Origin: Parcubacteria group bacterium GW2011_GWE2_39_37
GTDB taxonomy: Bacteria; Patescibacteriota; Patescibacteriia; Patescibacteriales; GWE2-39-37
Direction: 5' to 3'
Length of the DNA: 36,507 nucleotides
Assembly (NCBI GenBank): GCA_000995135.1
Contig: LBWY01000017.1
Span: 1 to 36,507, forward strand
The notes below the pieces were generated by a model. It searched no databases. It was not told the DNA's origin and worked only from the letters and a program-made list of their open reading frames with translations. Positions 1 to 7,584 of the stretch are shown piece after piece (position 1 is the stretch's first letter; each line of letters opens with the position of its first letter). A program made the position numbers and the translations under genes.

Positions 1-76
1 AAAGACAGCCCAAGAGGGACTGTTCCGTTTCAACGCTTTGTGGTGGCAATTTGCCGACTGCTGGGTTATTACTCAT
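1..76 (-). CDS. dnaB: Replicative DNA helicase DnaB, N-terminal fragment (runs off the window)
   Basis: Minus-strand ATG at 76 reads MSNNPAVGKLPPQSVETEQSLLGCL, matching the DnaB N-terminal motif 'LPPQSxEaEQSxLG'. Not in the ORF track because truncated. Confidence 0.85.
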   Translation of the reverse strand, partial: MSNNPAVGKLPPQSVETEQSLLGCL

Positions 77-83
77 GTATTCT

Positions 84-112
84 ATACTACACGTTCAAAG
101 CCTTTTTATCAA
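84..112 (-). promoter_or_regulatory. Candidate sigma70-type promoter for dnaB
   Basis: Minus strand TTGATA - 17 nt - TAGTAT, ending about 8 nt before the dnaB ATG. Confidence 0.4.
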
Positions 113-149
113 GCCGATTCTGTCCACTTTTTATCCACCGTCTTGCATT

Positions 150-180
150 TTAACCCCCTTTTACAAAGGGGGGTTGAAGG
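150..180. repeat. Palindromic GC-rich repeat arm (AACCCCCTTT tac AAAGGGGGGTT)
   Basis: Hairpin AACCCCCTTTTACAAAGGGGGGTT followed by GAAGGGATT, similar in layout to the arms at 33774-33904. Confidence 0.5.
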
Positions 181-325
181 GATTTATTTGTTTTTCTTAC
201 ACTATTGCAAAGTTTACAATATTTTGTTATTATATTTTTAAATAAGCAACCAGCCCCAGCGCTGTTTTATTTTTTGCTTGTTTCTCGAAGTTAAAAGTTA
301 ATTGTCAATTGTTAAAAGTTAATAA

Positions 326-398
326 GCGCCCATAGCTCAGCCGGTAGAGCAGATCCCTTTTAAGGATAAGGTCCTAGGTTCGAATCCTAGTGGGCGCA
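326..398 (+). tRNA. tRNA-Lys (anticodon UUU)
   Basis: Acceptor GCGCCCA/TGGGCGC, D-arm GCTCAGCCGGTAGAGC, anticodon loop CTTTTAA, T-arm CTAGG-TTCGAAT-CCTAG; CCA not encoded. Confidence 0.93.
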
Positions 399-437
399 CA
401 ATTTAAAAAGCCAGCATCCGCTGGCTTTTTAAATTGT
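398..437 (+). terminator. Intrinsic terminator after tRNA-Lys
   Basis: 18-bp perfect inverted repeat ACAATTTAAAAAGCCAGC-atcc-GCTGGCTTTTTAAATTGT. Confidence 0.85.
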
Positions 438-649
438 GTGTTTATTAGGTAACAATTATTATATTTAACGGATTTGATTATGAAGACGTTGGCCTAGTTC
501 GTCGTGGGGCTTTCGCCCCTTCGAATCCCCGCCCGTACCGAACGTTCGAGCGGGAGTTGGGCACAATAATACCCTTAAAAGGCTCATAGTTGTTGAAATT
601 TAAAAAGTCCATTGATATACTTTAAAAGGAATAAAATATAATTATATTT

Positions 650-1485
650 ATGGATTTAAAAACAATAGCTGATTATTACGATTATACATTACCTTTTTAT
701 AATTTTTTTATCATGGAGAAACTAATGGGATACATTATGGTTATTGGGACAAAGAAACAAAAGATCATGATGAAGCGCTGATAAACACAAATAAATTTTT
801 AGCTGAAAAAGTCAACTTAAAAGCAAATGACTATGTATTAGATGCAGGTTGTGGAATCGGAGGTAGTTCAGTTTGGATTGCAAAGAATTACAAGGCTCAT
901 ATTGCTGGAATTACATTAAGTGAAAAACAGGTAGTTGAAGCAGAAAGAATTGCCAAGGTAAACCGCCTGGATCACTTATTAAAGTTTTATAAGAGAAATT
1001 ATTTAGATACGAAATTTAATGAAAATTCATTTTCAGTTGTCTGGGCAGTTGAGAGTGTGTGTTATGCCGAAGATAAAGAAGAATTTATTAAAGAAGCTTA
1101 CCGTGTGTTAAAAAAGGGAGGAAGGCTGATAATTTGGGATGGCTTTTTGGCAAGAAAGCCCATTAATAAAAAAGAAAAAGAAGAATTGGATATTTTTCTT
1201 GAAGGCTGGGCACTTCCGAATTTAGACGGAGTTTCTGAATTTAAAAACTCTCTTGTGTCAGTTGGATTTAAAAATATAAAAGAATACGATGTCAGTAAAG
1301 AATCTTTACCGTCAGCTGATAAAATCTATAAAATGAGTAGGTGGAGTTATCCTTTTTCAATTTTGCTAAATAAATTTAAATTAATTCCCTTGTTGTTGGT
1401 AAAAAATAATCGTTCAGGAATTATGCAGCATCGAATTATAACGAACGGCATTATGGAGTTTAGAGTTTATTACGCTGAAAAATAA
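650..1485 (+). pseudogene. Class I SAM-dependent methyltransferase, interrupted by one frameshift at a T7 run (703-709)
   Basis: Frame from ATG 650 gives MDLKTIADYYDYTLPFYNFF; the -1 frame continues YHGETNGIHYGYWDKETKDHDEAL...VLDAGCGIGGSSVWIAKNY... to the stop at 1485. SAM-binding motif VLDAGCGIGG present. Confidence 0.75.
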
Positions 1486-1527
1486 CAACAGCTATCACTG
1501 AAAAAATTGATAAAATTGAGTAATTGC

Positions 1528-1556
1528 TTGACAACAATCCAGATTCCTGCTATTAT
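1528..1556 (+). promoter_or_regulatory. Sigma70-type promoter for the DEAD-box helicase
   Basis: TTGACA - 17 nt - TATTAT. Confidence 0.7.
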
Positions 1557-1601
1557 AAGTTATTAGCTATTAATTTAAATAGATTCGAGTCTCCTGTCAT
1601 T

Positions 1602-1683
1602 AAGTGGCCTGTAGAAATCGGGTCACTTATTTTTTATTCGCTTTATTCGAATGCACCTCATAATTGGGGTAGCCGAAGGCGAA
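1602..1683 (+). promoter_or_regulatory. Structured 5' leader (two hairpins) of the DEAD-box helicase gene
   Basis: AAGTGGCC...GGTCACTT followed by ATTTTTTATT, then a nested stem TTCGC..TTCG..ACCTC-ataatt-GGGGT..CGAA..GCGAA ending 8 nt before ATG 1691. Confidence 0.5.
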
Positions 1684-1690
1684 AAACATT

Positions 1691-3058
1691 ATGACAGAAC
1701 AAAAAAACATTGCCAATCCAGGGTTTGAAGGATTGGGTATCAGCGCTTCGATACTTGAAGTGCTGAAAAAAATGGAATTGGCTACACCAACGCCAATTCA
1801 AAAAAAGGCCATTCCAGTTGCTATTGATGGCAAGGACTTAATCGGAGTCGCACAAACCGGCACCGGCAAAACTTTTGCCTTCGGCATTCCGATGTTGCAG
1901 CGTCTAGCCTTGTACAAGGGCAGAGGCTTGGTTTTATTACCTACTCGAGAACTTGCATTGCAGGTTGAGGAAAGTTTGCAAAAACTGGGTTTAACTCTTG
2001 GCTTGCGTACCGCGGCCTTAATCGGCGGCGAGCCGATCGGCAAACAGATGCAGGTTTTGCGAAGGAATCCACACATCATTGTTGCTACTCCTGGCCGATT
2101 GAATGACCATCTCAAAAGAAAATCAATCAGTTTGAAAGAAGTTAAAGTGTTGGTTTTGGACGAGGCGGACATGATGCTTGATATGGGCTTTTTGCCACAG
2201 GTAAAAGAGATTCTATCTCATGTGACTCATACTCATCAAACCATGTTGTTTTCAGCAACCATGCCGGTAGCGATTGTAAGACTCGCTTCAGATCATATGG
2301 CTTTGCCAGTAAGTATCGAGGTTGCGCCAGCCGGTACTACTGCTGAACATATCAGGCAAGAAATGTTCATCATGAAAAAAGAGGACAAGCTGACCCATCT
2401 GGAAAAATTGCTGAAGCAATATACAGGTTCGGTCTTAGTCTTTGCTCGCACTCGACATAGCGCCAAGTCTTTGACCAGAAGCATTCATTTGATGGCCCAT
2501 ACGGTGGCAGAAATACATTCCGATCGCTCCCTTGACCAACGCAAGAAGGCTTTGGCCGGATTCAAGGCAGGTAAATTTCGTGTCCTTGTAGCTACTGATA
2601 TTGCTGCCCGTGGAATCGATGTTAAAGACATTGAGTTGGTATTGAACTATGACTTGCCGGATAATTCAGAAGATTATGTTCATCGTATCGGGCGTACAGC
2701 CAGAGCCGGCAAAAAGGGAATTGCCATTTCATTTGCGATGCCAAGCCAATCGAAAGAAATCCGCAGCATCGAAAGGTTGATTAATAAAAATCTGCCTTTA
2801 ACCAAGTTCGCTGAATTAGATAAGGCGCCTGCTTTTACTTCTGGCCGTCGTAAAAAAGGCGGTTTTAGCAGGCCGAAATCAGCCGCTTTTGCCGGCAGTA
2901 AATTTTCCAGCAGCAGCCAGCAACGTCCAGGCGGGCAAAATCGATCTCCTTGGCAAAGAACGGAAGCGTCAGCAAGAAGCGGATATAAGCCAGGCGGCGA
3001 GCGACCTGTTGCCCGTGCAAAACAAGATTTTGGTTCACGAACAAATAGATCGAGATAA
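1691..3058 (+). CDS. DEAD/DEAH-box ATP-dependent RNA helicase
   Basis: Motifs AQTGTGKT, PTRELALQ, DEAD, SAT, HRIGRTARAG; basic low-complexity C-terminus. Confidence 0.95.
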   Translation: MTEQKNIANPGFEGLGISASILEVLKKMELATPTPIQKKAIPVAIDGKDLIGVAQTGTGKTFAFGIPMLQRLALYKGRGLVLLPTRELALQVEESLQKLGLTLGLRTAALIGGEPIGKQMQVLRRNPHIIVATPGRLNDHLKRKSISLKEVKVLVLDEADMMLDMGFLPQVKEILSHVTHTHQTMLFSATMPVAIVRLASDHMALPVSIEVAPAGTTAEHIRQEMFIMKKEDKLTHLEKLLKQYTGSVLVFARTRHSAKSLTRSIHLMAHTVAEIHSDRSLDQRKKALAGFKAGKFRVLVATDIAARGIDVKDIELVLNYDLPDNSEDYVHRIGRTARAGKKGIAISFAMPSQSKEIRSIERLINKNLPLTKFAELDKAPAFTSGRRKKGGFSRPKSAAFAGSKFSSSSQQRPGGQNRSPWQRTEASARSGYKPGGERPVARAKQDFGSRTNRSR

Positions 3059-3101
3059 ATCTTGCCAAAATCTAAAAAATACTTTAATATATTATAGTAA
3101 C

Positions 3102-3130
3102 AGAAATAAAGCACTTGGTGCTTTATTTCT
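3102..3130 (+). terminator. Intrinsic terminator after the DEAD-box helicase
   Basis: AGAAATAAAGCAC-ttg-GTGCTTTATTTCT followed by TTT. Confidence 0.8.
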
Positions 3131-3235
3131 TTTGTAAATATTAGCCAGCTTAGCTGTCAGTTCCGCCAAGCCGCGGATAAAGTCTGAGAGCAGAATGTAA
3201 AAGTGAAGTTAATAATTTGTAGGTTAAAAATCTAG

Positions 3236-3311
3236 GCCAGCTTAGCTCAGTTGGTAGAGCAGCAGTTTTGTAAACTGCGGGTCACGGGTTCGAGTCCTGT
3301 AGCTGGCTCCA
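3236..3311 (+). tRNA. tRNA-Thr (anticodon UGU), CCA encoded
   Basis: Acceptor GCCAGCT/AGCTGGC, anticodon arm GCAGT-TTTGTAA-ACTGC, T-loop TTCGAGT, 3' CCA at 3309-3311. Confidence 0.93.
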
Positions 3312-3312
3312 G

Positions 3313-3343
3313 AAAAAGCTCCGCATTACGTCGGAGCTTTTTT
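3313..3343 (+). terminator. Intrinsic terminator after tRNA-Thr
   Basis: AAAAAGCTCCG-cattacg-TCGGAGCTTTTTT. Confidence 0.85.
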
Positions 3344-3369
3344 GAAAGCTAAGTTTTTAAATTACATTA

Positions 3370-3546
3370 CCTCTGTCATCTCGAATCCCGTTAGGGTGAG
3401 AGATCTCGGGTAAATAATGGAATATATTATTGGGTAAAAGGTTTAAAAATATAATAATTAGAATTTAAGATGCTATTTCTTTAAAATTAGTTATTACTAA
3501 TTTCCGAGATCTCTCCTCATCTGCTGATTCGTCGAGATGACAGAGG
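3370..3546. repeat. REPIN/MITE-like element, family 1 copy A
   Basis: Left arm CCTCTGTCATCTCGA-ATCCCGTTAGGGTG-AGAGATCTCGG; reverse-complemented right arm CCTCTGTCATCTCGA-CGAATCAGCAGATGAGG-AGAGATCTCGG; AT-rich core. Confidence 0.85.
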
Positions 3547-3569
3547 AGTAAGAACATCTAAAAATAATA

Positions 3570-4961
3570 ATGAAAAGACCAACTTATAAAATATACACCC
3601 TCGGTTGCAAGGTTAACCAATACGATTCAGAAAGTTTGAGCAGAAAGTTGACTTCTGCTGGATTTGTCGTGGCGGAAAACAATGCTGATTTAGCGATTGT
3701 AAACACTTGCACAGTTACTCATTCTGCGATTGCCAAGGATAAGAAAATGATTGAAAAAGCTAGGACAGAAAATACAAATGCGAAGATTGCAGTGGTCGGC
3801 TGTATGCCGGTTAACTATAAAAAAGAAGTTGAAGAGTTGAGCGTGGATTTTATTTACGGCACGAAAGATGCGGATAAGCTAATTGAAGAATTTATTTCTG
3901 TCATTCCCGAGCAGTCGGGAATCCAGTTTGAAGAGTGTAGGATGGATCCCCGCCTACGCGAGGATGACGACAAGGAGGTGGGTTCATGTGAGCTAACTGA
4001 AAATTCATACAAAACCGGCAAGTCCAGGTATTTTTTAAAAATCCAAGACGGTTGTCAGCAGTTCTGTTCTTATTGTATCATTCCATACAATCGTGGAAAG
4101 CTCACTAGTAGACCAGTTGAAGAAGTTCTAGCAGAGGTTGAAAAAATCGTTGCAGCGGGGTATAAGGAAATAATTTTATGCGGCATTCATTTGGGGTTGT
4201 ATGGGGTGGACTTTAGTCGCACAACGCGTAACGCACAACGCGTAACGAATCTAGTAGGTCTTTTAAAAGAACTAATCAAGATTGAAGGTTTAGAAAAAAT
4301 TCGCTTGAGTTCCATTGAAGTAACAGAGGTGAATGACGAATTAATTGACTTGATTAAAACTAACAGAAAAATTTGTCGGCATTTACATATCCCATTGCAA
4401 TCCGGTTGTGATAAGATTTTGAAATTGATGAACCGGCCTTACACAACCGAGTTTTTTGTGGAGCGGATTGAAAAATTAAGAACAGCCGTGCCCGAAATAG
4501 CGATTACCAATGATGTGATTGTCGGTTTTCCTGGAGAGACCGAAGGAGATTTTAATATCACTTTTGATTTTATAAAAAAAATAAATTTCAGCAAACTGCA
4601 CGTCTTTCCATTTTCCGCCCATGAGAAAACTCCTGCTTTTTCAATGCCAGATCAATTACCGACATCCATAAAAAAAAAGCGTGCAAAAATTCTTTCTGAA
4701 TACAGCTTGGAATTAGAAAAAAAATATAAACAACAATTTGTCGGTCAAGAACTTGAAGTAATAGTTGACGGACGCAGTCAAGGAAAAGTTCATAGTGGCC
4801 AGCATCAAGAAGGCATAGATTCTTTTCGCGGCCAGCCGCGAGAGAGCAAAGCTCTTTTTCGTGGGAAGACCGAATATTATTTTGATATTGAATTTAACTC
4901 CGATAAAAAATTAAAGGCAGGGGATTTGGTAAAAGTTAAAGGCTGGAAATTTCTTGAATAA
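3570..4961 (+). CDS. mtaB: tRNA threonylcarbamoyladenosine (t6A37) methylthiotransferase MtaB
   Basis: TLGCKVNQYDSE N-terminus, radical-SAM motif FLKIQDGCQQFCSYCIIPYNRG, MiaB/MtaB architecture with unusual linker insertions. Confidence 0.92.
   Translation: MKRPTYKIYTLGCKVNQYDSESLSRKLTSAGFVVAENNADLAIVNTCTVTHSAIAKDKKMIEKARTENTNAKIAVVGCMPVNYKKEVEELSVDFIYGTKDADKLIEEFISVIPEQSGIQFEECRMDPRLREDDDKEVGSCELTENSYKTGKSRYFLKIQDGCQQFCSYCIIPYNRGKLTSRPVEEVLAEVEKIVAAGYKEIILCGIHLGLYGVDFSRTTRNAQRVTNLVGLLKELIKIEGLEKIRLSSIEVTEVNDELIDLIKTNRKICRHLHIPLQSGCDKILKLMNRPYTTEFFVERIEKLRTAVPEIAITNDVIVGFPGETEGDFNITFDFIKKINFSKLHVFPFSAHEKTPAFSMPDQLPTSIKKKRAKILSEYSLELEKKYKQQFVGQELEVIVDGRSQGKVHSGQHQEGIDSFRGQPRESKALFRGKTEYYFDIEFNSDKKLKAGDLVKVKGWKFLE
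3900..3968. repeat. Palindromic repeat pair embedded in frame in mtaB
   Basis: GTCATTCCCGAGCAGTCGGGAATCCAG ... TGGATCCCCGCCTACGCGAGGATGAC; 69 nt (23 codons). Confidence 0.8.
4218..4245 (+). repeat. 14-nt tandem repeat in mtaB
   Basis: CGCACAACGCGTAA x2, perfect. Confidence 0.95.
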
Positions 4962-4965
4962 AAAA

Positions 4966-4995
4966 GCCCCCATCATCTTATGAAAAATGATGGGG
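4966..4995 (-). terminator. Terminator for the minus-strand lipoprotein gene
   Basis: CCCCATCAT-N10-ATGATGGGG with a T-rich tract (GCTTTTTTATTC) on the minus strand. Confidence 0.75.
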
Positions 4996-5011
4996 TGATG
5001 CGTGGGCACTG

Positions 5012-5689
5012 TCAGTAGACGATGCCAGTGACGGTGATGGCGGGGAGTTTGAACGTCCCCGGCTTTCTCGGATTGGGATCGTACATGGTAGGGTTGTAAC
5101 CGAACTGACTTCCCCAAGGAGCAAGCTCGAATTTGGTTTCACCCTTTTTCTTACCTATCACCATGATATTTCCCAACTTGACCATGCCTTCGTAGGGGCT
5201 GTAAGGGTTAAGCCCCGTAAGAACCGCTGTTGTTAAGCCCTCGGTCGTGTTTTTTTCCAGGAGTATTTTTTCTTCAGAAGTTGGTGACGCCGCGTCAGGA
5301 TTTGTGAAAAGGAAAAAACCCGAGAAGGCGTTTTCTTCTTTGGCGGGTGTAAACCCGATGTACCCCACGTGGTCCGCGTTGTAGCCGAAGGCGATTGTGA
5401 AGCCGTGGAAGGGGAGAGTTGTGGAAGCGTAGACCGGCAACTCTCTTACCTCGCCGACACCTATGCTGAAATTTCCCATCAGCAACTGATCCGTGGGCGT
5501 TGCTTCGGCGGCAGACATTGTTTTGATGGTCTGGTCCGCGGATGTCTCCTGTCCAGGAGCGTCGTTCGTTTTTGCCACGGCTGTTGCGACGTTTGCGGTC
5601 GCCGACGTGGATCCATCATTGCTGCCGCAGCCGGGCAGAACAGACATTGCGAGCGAAACAATTATCATTGCGACGATGCTTCTTTTCAT
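5012..5689 (-). CDS. Predicted secreted lipoprotein, possible cohesin/Ig-like domain
   Basis: Start at 5689 (MKRSIVAMIIVSLAMSVLPGCGSN) preceded by TAAGGAGG; LPGC lipobox; visibly more GC-rich than its surroundings. The track start (5719) is upstream of the RBS-supported start. Confidence 0.75.
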   Translation of the reverse strand: MKRSIVAMIIVSLAMSVLPGCGSNDGSTSATANVATAVAKTNDAPGQETSADQTIKTMSAAEATPTDQLLMGNFSIGVGEVRELPVYASTTLPFHGFTIAFGYNADHVGYIGFTPAKEENAFSGFFLFTNPDAASPTSEEKILLEKNTTEGLTTAVLTGLNPYSPYEGMVKLGNIMVIGKKKGETKFELAPWGSQFGYNPTMYDPNPRKPGTFKLPAITVTGIVY

Positions 5690-5819
5690 GGTATTCCTCC
5701 TTACGGTTTGTACTCTCAAAATTCGAGAGGAAGTTGGCTACCGAAAATCGTGTATTTTAAATTAAGAAGGTCCATTAACCGGACCTTTAGCTAGTGCTAG
5801 AGAATCTAGTTAACATGTA

Positions 5820-5848
5820 ATCATAGTATATAACTAAACTTTTGTCAA
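5820..5848 (-). promoter_or_regulatory. Sigma70-type promoter for the lipoprotein gene
   Basis: Minus strand TTGACA - 17 nt - TATGAT. Confidence 0.65.
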
Positions 5849-5936
5849 GGGAAGAGGGCTAATATTAGTATTAAGAATATTTAGCTAATATTAGGTAACA
5901 GTTGCTCAATTAGCTAAAATAAGATAAACTGAGGAT

Positions 5937-7421
5937 ATGGAAAAATTATATTTATACAACACATTAAATAAGAGAAAAGAGGAATTCAGGCCTCTTGTTG
6001 ATAATAAAGTCGGTCTATATACTTGTGGGCCGACCGTCTATAACTATGCCCATATCGGCAATCTTCGCACTTATATTTTTGAAGATATTTTAAAACGGGT
6101 GTTGCTATATAATGGCTACAAGGTTAAGCACATAATGAATATTACCGATGTCGGCCACTTGACTGGTGATATGAATATGGGTGAGGACAAATTGGAATTG
6201 GGTGCAAAAAGAGAGGGCAAGACTGCCTGGGAGATTGCGGAATTTTATACCAAAGCATTCAATGAAGATGTCAGTAAGTTAAATATTTTAAAACCGGACA
6301 AGCAACCAAAGGCGACGGATTATATTCAAGAGCAAATCGATTTGATAAAAAAATTAGAAAAAAAAGGCTATACCTATAAAACTTCGGATGGCATTTATTT
6401 TGATACTGCAAAGTTTAAGAATTACAATAAACTTTCACATTTGAAGTTGGATGAATTGAAAGAAGGGGCACGGGTAGAGAGAAATTTGGAGAAAAAAAAT
6501 CCGACAGATTTTGCTTTGTGGAAGTTTTCGGAACCCTTGACCCCTCCGTCGCTTCGCGCCACCTCCCCTTATAAAGAGGAGGATAAAATTAGTAGACGTC
6601 AGATGGAATGGGAATCACCTTGGGGGGTTGGTTTTCCTGGTTGGCACATAGAGTGCTCGGCGATGAGTTTGAAATTGTTGGGTAAGCAGTTGGATATCCA
6701 TTGCGGTGGCATTGATCACATCAATATTCATCATACTAATGAGATTGCACAGTCTGAAGCCGCCACAGGTAGGAAATTTTTTAACTACTGGCTGCATGGT
6801 GCATTTTTAAATATCGCCGGCGGAAAGAAAATGGCCAAAAGCGATGAGAATTTTTTGACTTTGGAAAATGCTTTGGTAAAAAAAGGCATCAATCCATTAG
6901 CCTATAGATATGGTGCCCTAAGCACTCATTACAGGAAGCCGATGGAATATTCAGAAGAGGCGATCAGATCTGCACAGAAAGGGTTGGACAAGCTTTGGAA
7001 AAAAATAATGGAACTAAAAGAACAGAAGGCAGAAGGAAAGGATCGGAAAGTAAATGCAGAATTTAAAATTCAATTCTTAAAAGTAATCAATGATGATCTT
7101 AATACTCCCAAAGCATTGGCTTTAGTTCAGAAAGTTTTGAAATCCGATTTATCACCCGAAGAGAAGTTTGCCACTGTCTTGGATTTTGACCAGGTGCTGG
7201 GGTTGGGACTAGATATAATTAAGATTAGGGTTGAGAAGTCCGTTATTTTTAAATGGGACATTGAAGGAACACAGCCAGAGGCAGCTAGATTATTGAAATT
7301 GCGAGAAAAAGCCCGTGCAGAAAAAAACTGGCCAGAGTCTGATAGATTGAGAGAGGAAATCGAAAAACTAGGCTATTCAGTTGAAGATACTAAAGAGGGG
7401 ATGCGGATAAAAAAGATTTAG
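5937..7421 (+). CDS. cysS: Cysteinyl-tRNA synthetase
   Basis: [47 protein letters not shown]-like C-terminus. Confidence 0.96.
   Translation: MEKLYLYNTLNKRKEEFRPLVDNKVGLYTCGPTVYNYAHIGNLRTYIFEDILKRVLLYNGYKVKHIMNITDVGHLTGDMNMGEDKLELGAKREGKTAWEIAEFYTKAFNEDVSKLNILKPDKQPKATDYIQEQIDLIKKLEKKGYTYKTSDGIYFDTAKFKNYNKLSHLKLDELKEGARVERNLEKKNPTDFALWKFSEPLTPPSLRATSPYKEEDKISRRQMEWESPWGVGFPGWHIECSAMSLKLLGKQLDIHCGGIDHINIHHTNEIAQSEAATGRKFFNYWLHGAFLNIAGGKKMAKSDENFLTLENALVKKGINPLAYRYGALSTHYRKPMEYSEEAIRSAQKGLDKLWKKIMELKEQKAEGKDRKVNAEFKIQFLKVINDDLNTPKALALVQKVLKSDLSPEEKFATVLDFDQVLGLGLDIIKIRVEKSVIFKWDIEGTQPEAARLLKLREKARAEKNWPESDRLREEIEKLGYSVEDTKEGMRIKKI
6534..6590. repeat. Palindromic repeat arm embedded in frame in cysS
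   Basis: CCCTTGACCCCTCCGTCGCTTCGCGCCACCTCCCCTTATAAAGAGGAGGATAAAATT; layout matches the arms of 33774-33904; translated as [19 protein letters not shown]. Confidence 0.65.
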
Positions 7422-7430
7422 CTTTTCTTT

Positions 7431-7535
7431 GTGTCATTCCGGATGGAGCAGAGCAGCGGAAGTCCGGAATCCAGAAAAATATTAAGCATAAACTTGATTG
7501 TAATTTCTGGATTATTGCTTTCGCAGGAATGACAC
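7431..7535. repeat. REPIN/MITE-like element, family 2
   Basis: Outer arms GTGTCATTCC/GGAATGACAC, inner AATCCAGAAA-type arms, nested ATTCCGGA...TCCGGAAT hairpin. Confidence 0.75.
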
Positions 7536-7584
7536 TGTTTAAATCTTCCCTCATAATTTTAATTCATAATTCTTACTACTTCAA

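Noticed and set aside
100-150. Possible RNase P RNA 3' end on the minus strand (GACAGAATCGGCTTGA)
   Set aside because: The surrounding sequence lacks other conserved RNase P blocks, a tRNA sits where the body should be, and the segment is better explained as upstream region of dnaB.
484-540. Possible tRNA or tmRNA because of TTCGAATCC
   Set aside because: The bases flanking the T-loop-like motif do not pair, and no acceptor or anticodon arm could be built.
2680-3114. Minus-strand 144-aa ORF at the end of the DEAD-box gene
   Set aside because: Antisense to a strongly supported helicase and crosses its terminator; no RBS or motif.
5369-5794. Three plus-strand ORFs opposite the lipoprotein gene
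   Set aside because: Overlap the GC-rich minus-strand gene, which has lipobox, SD, promoter and terminator; no motif in the antisense frames.
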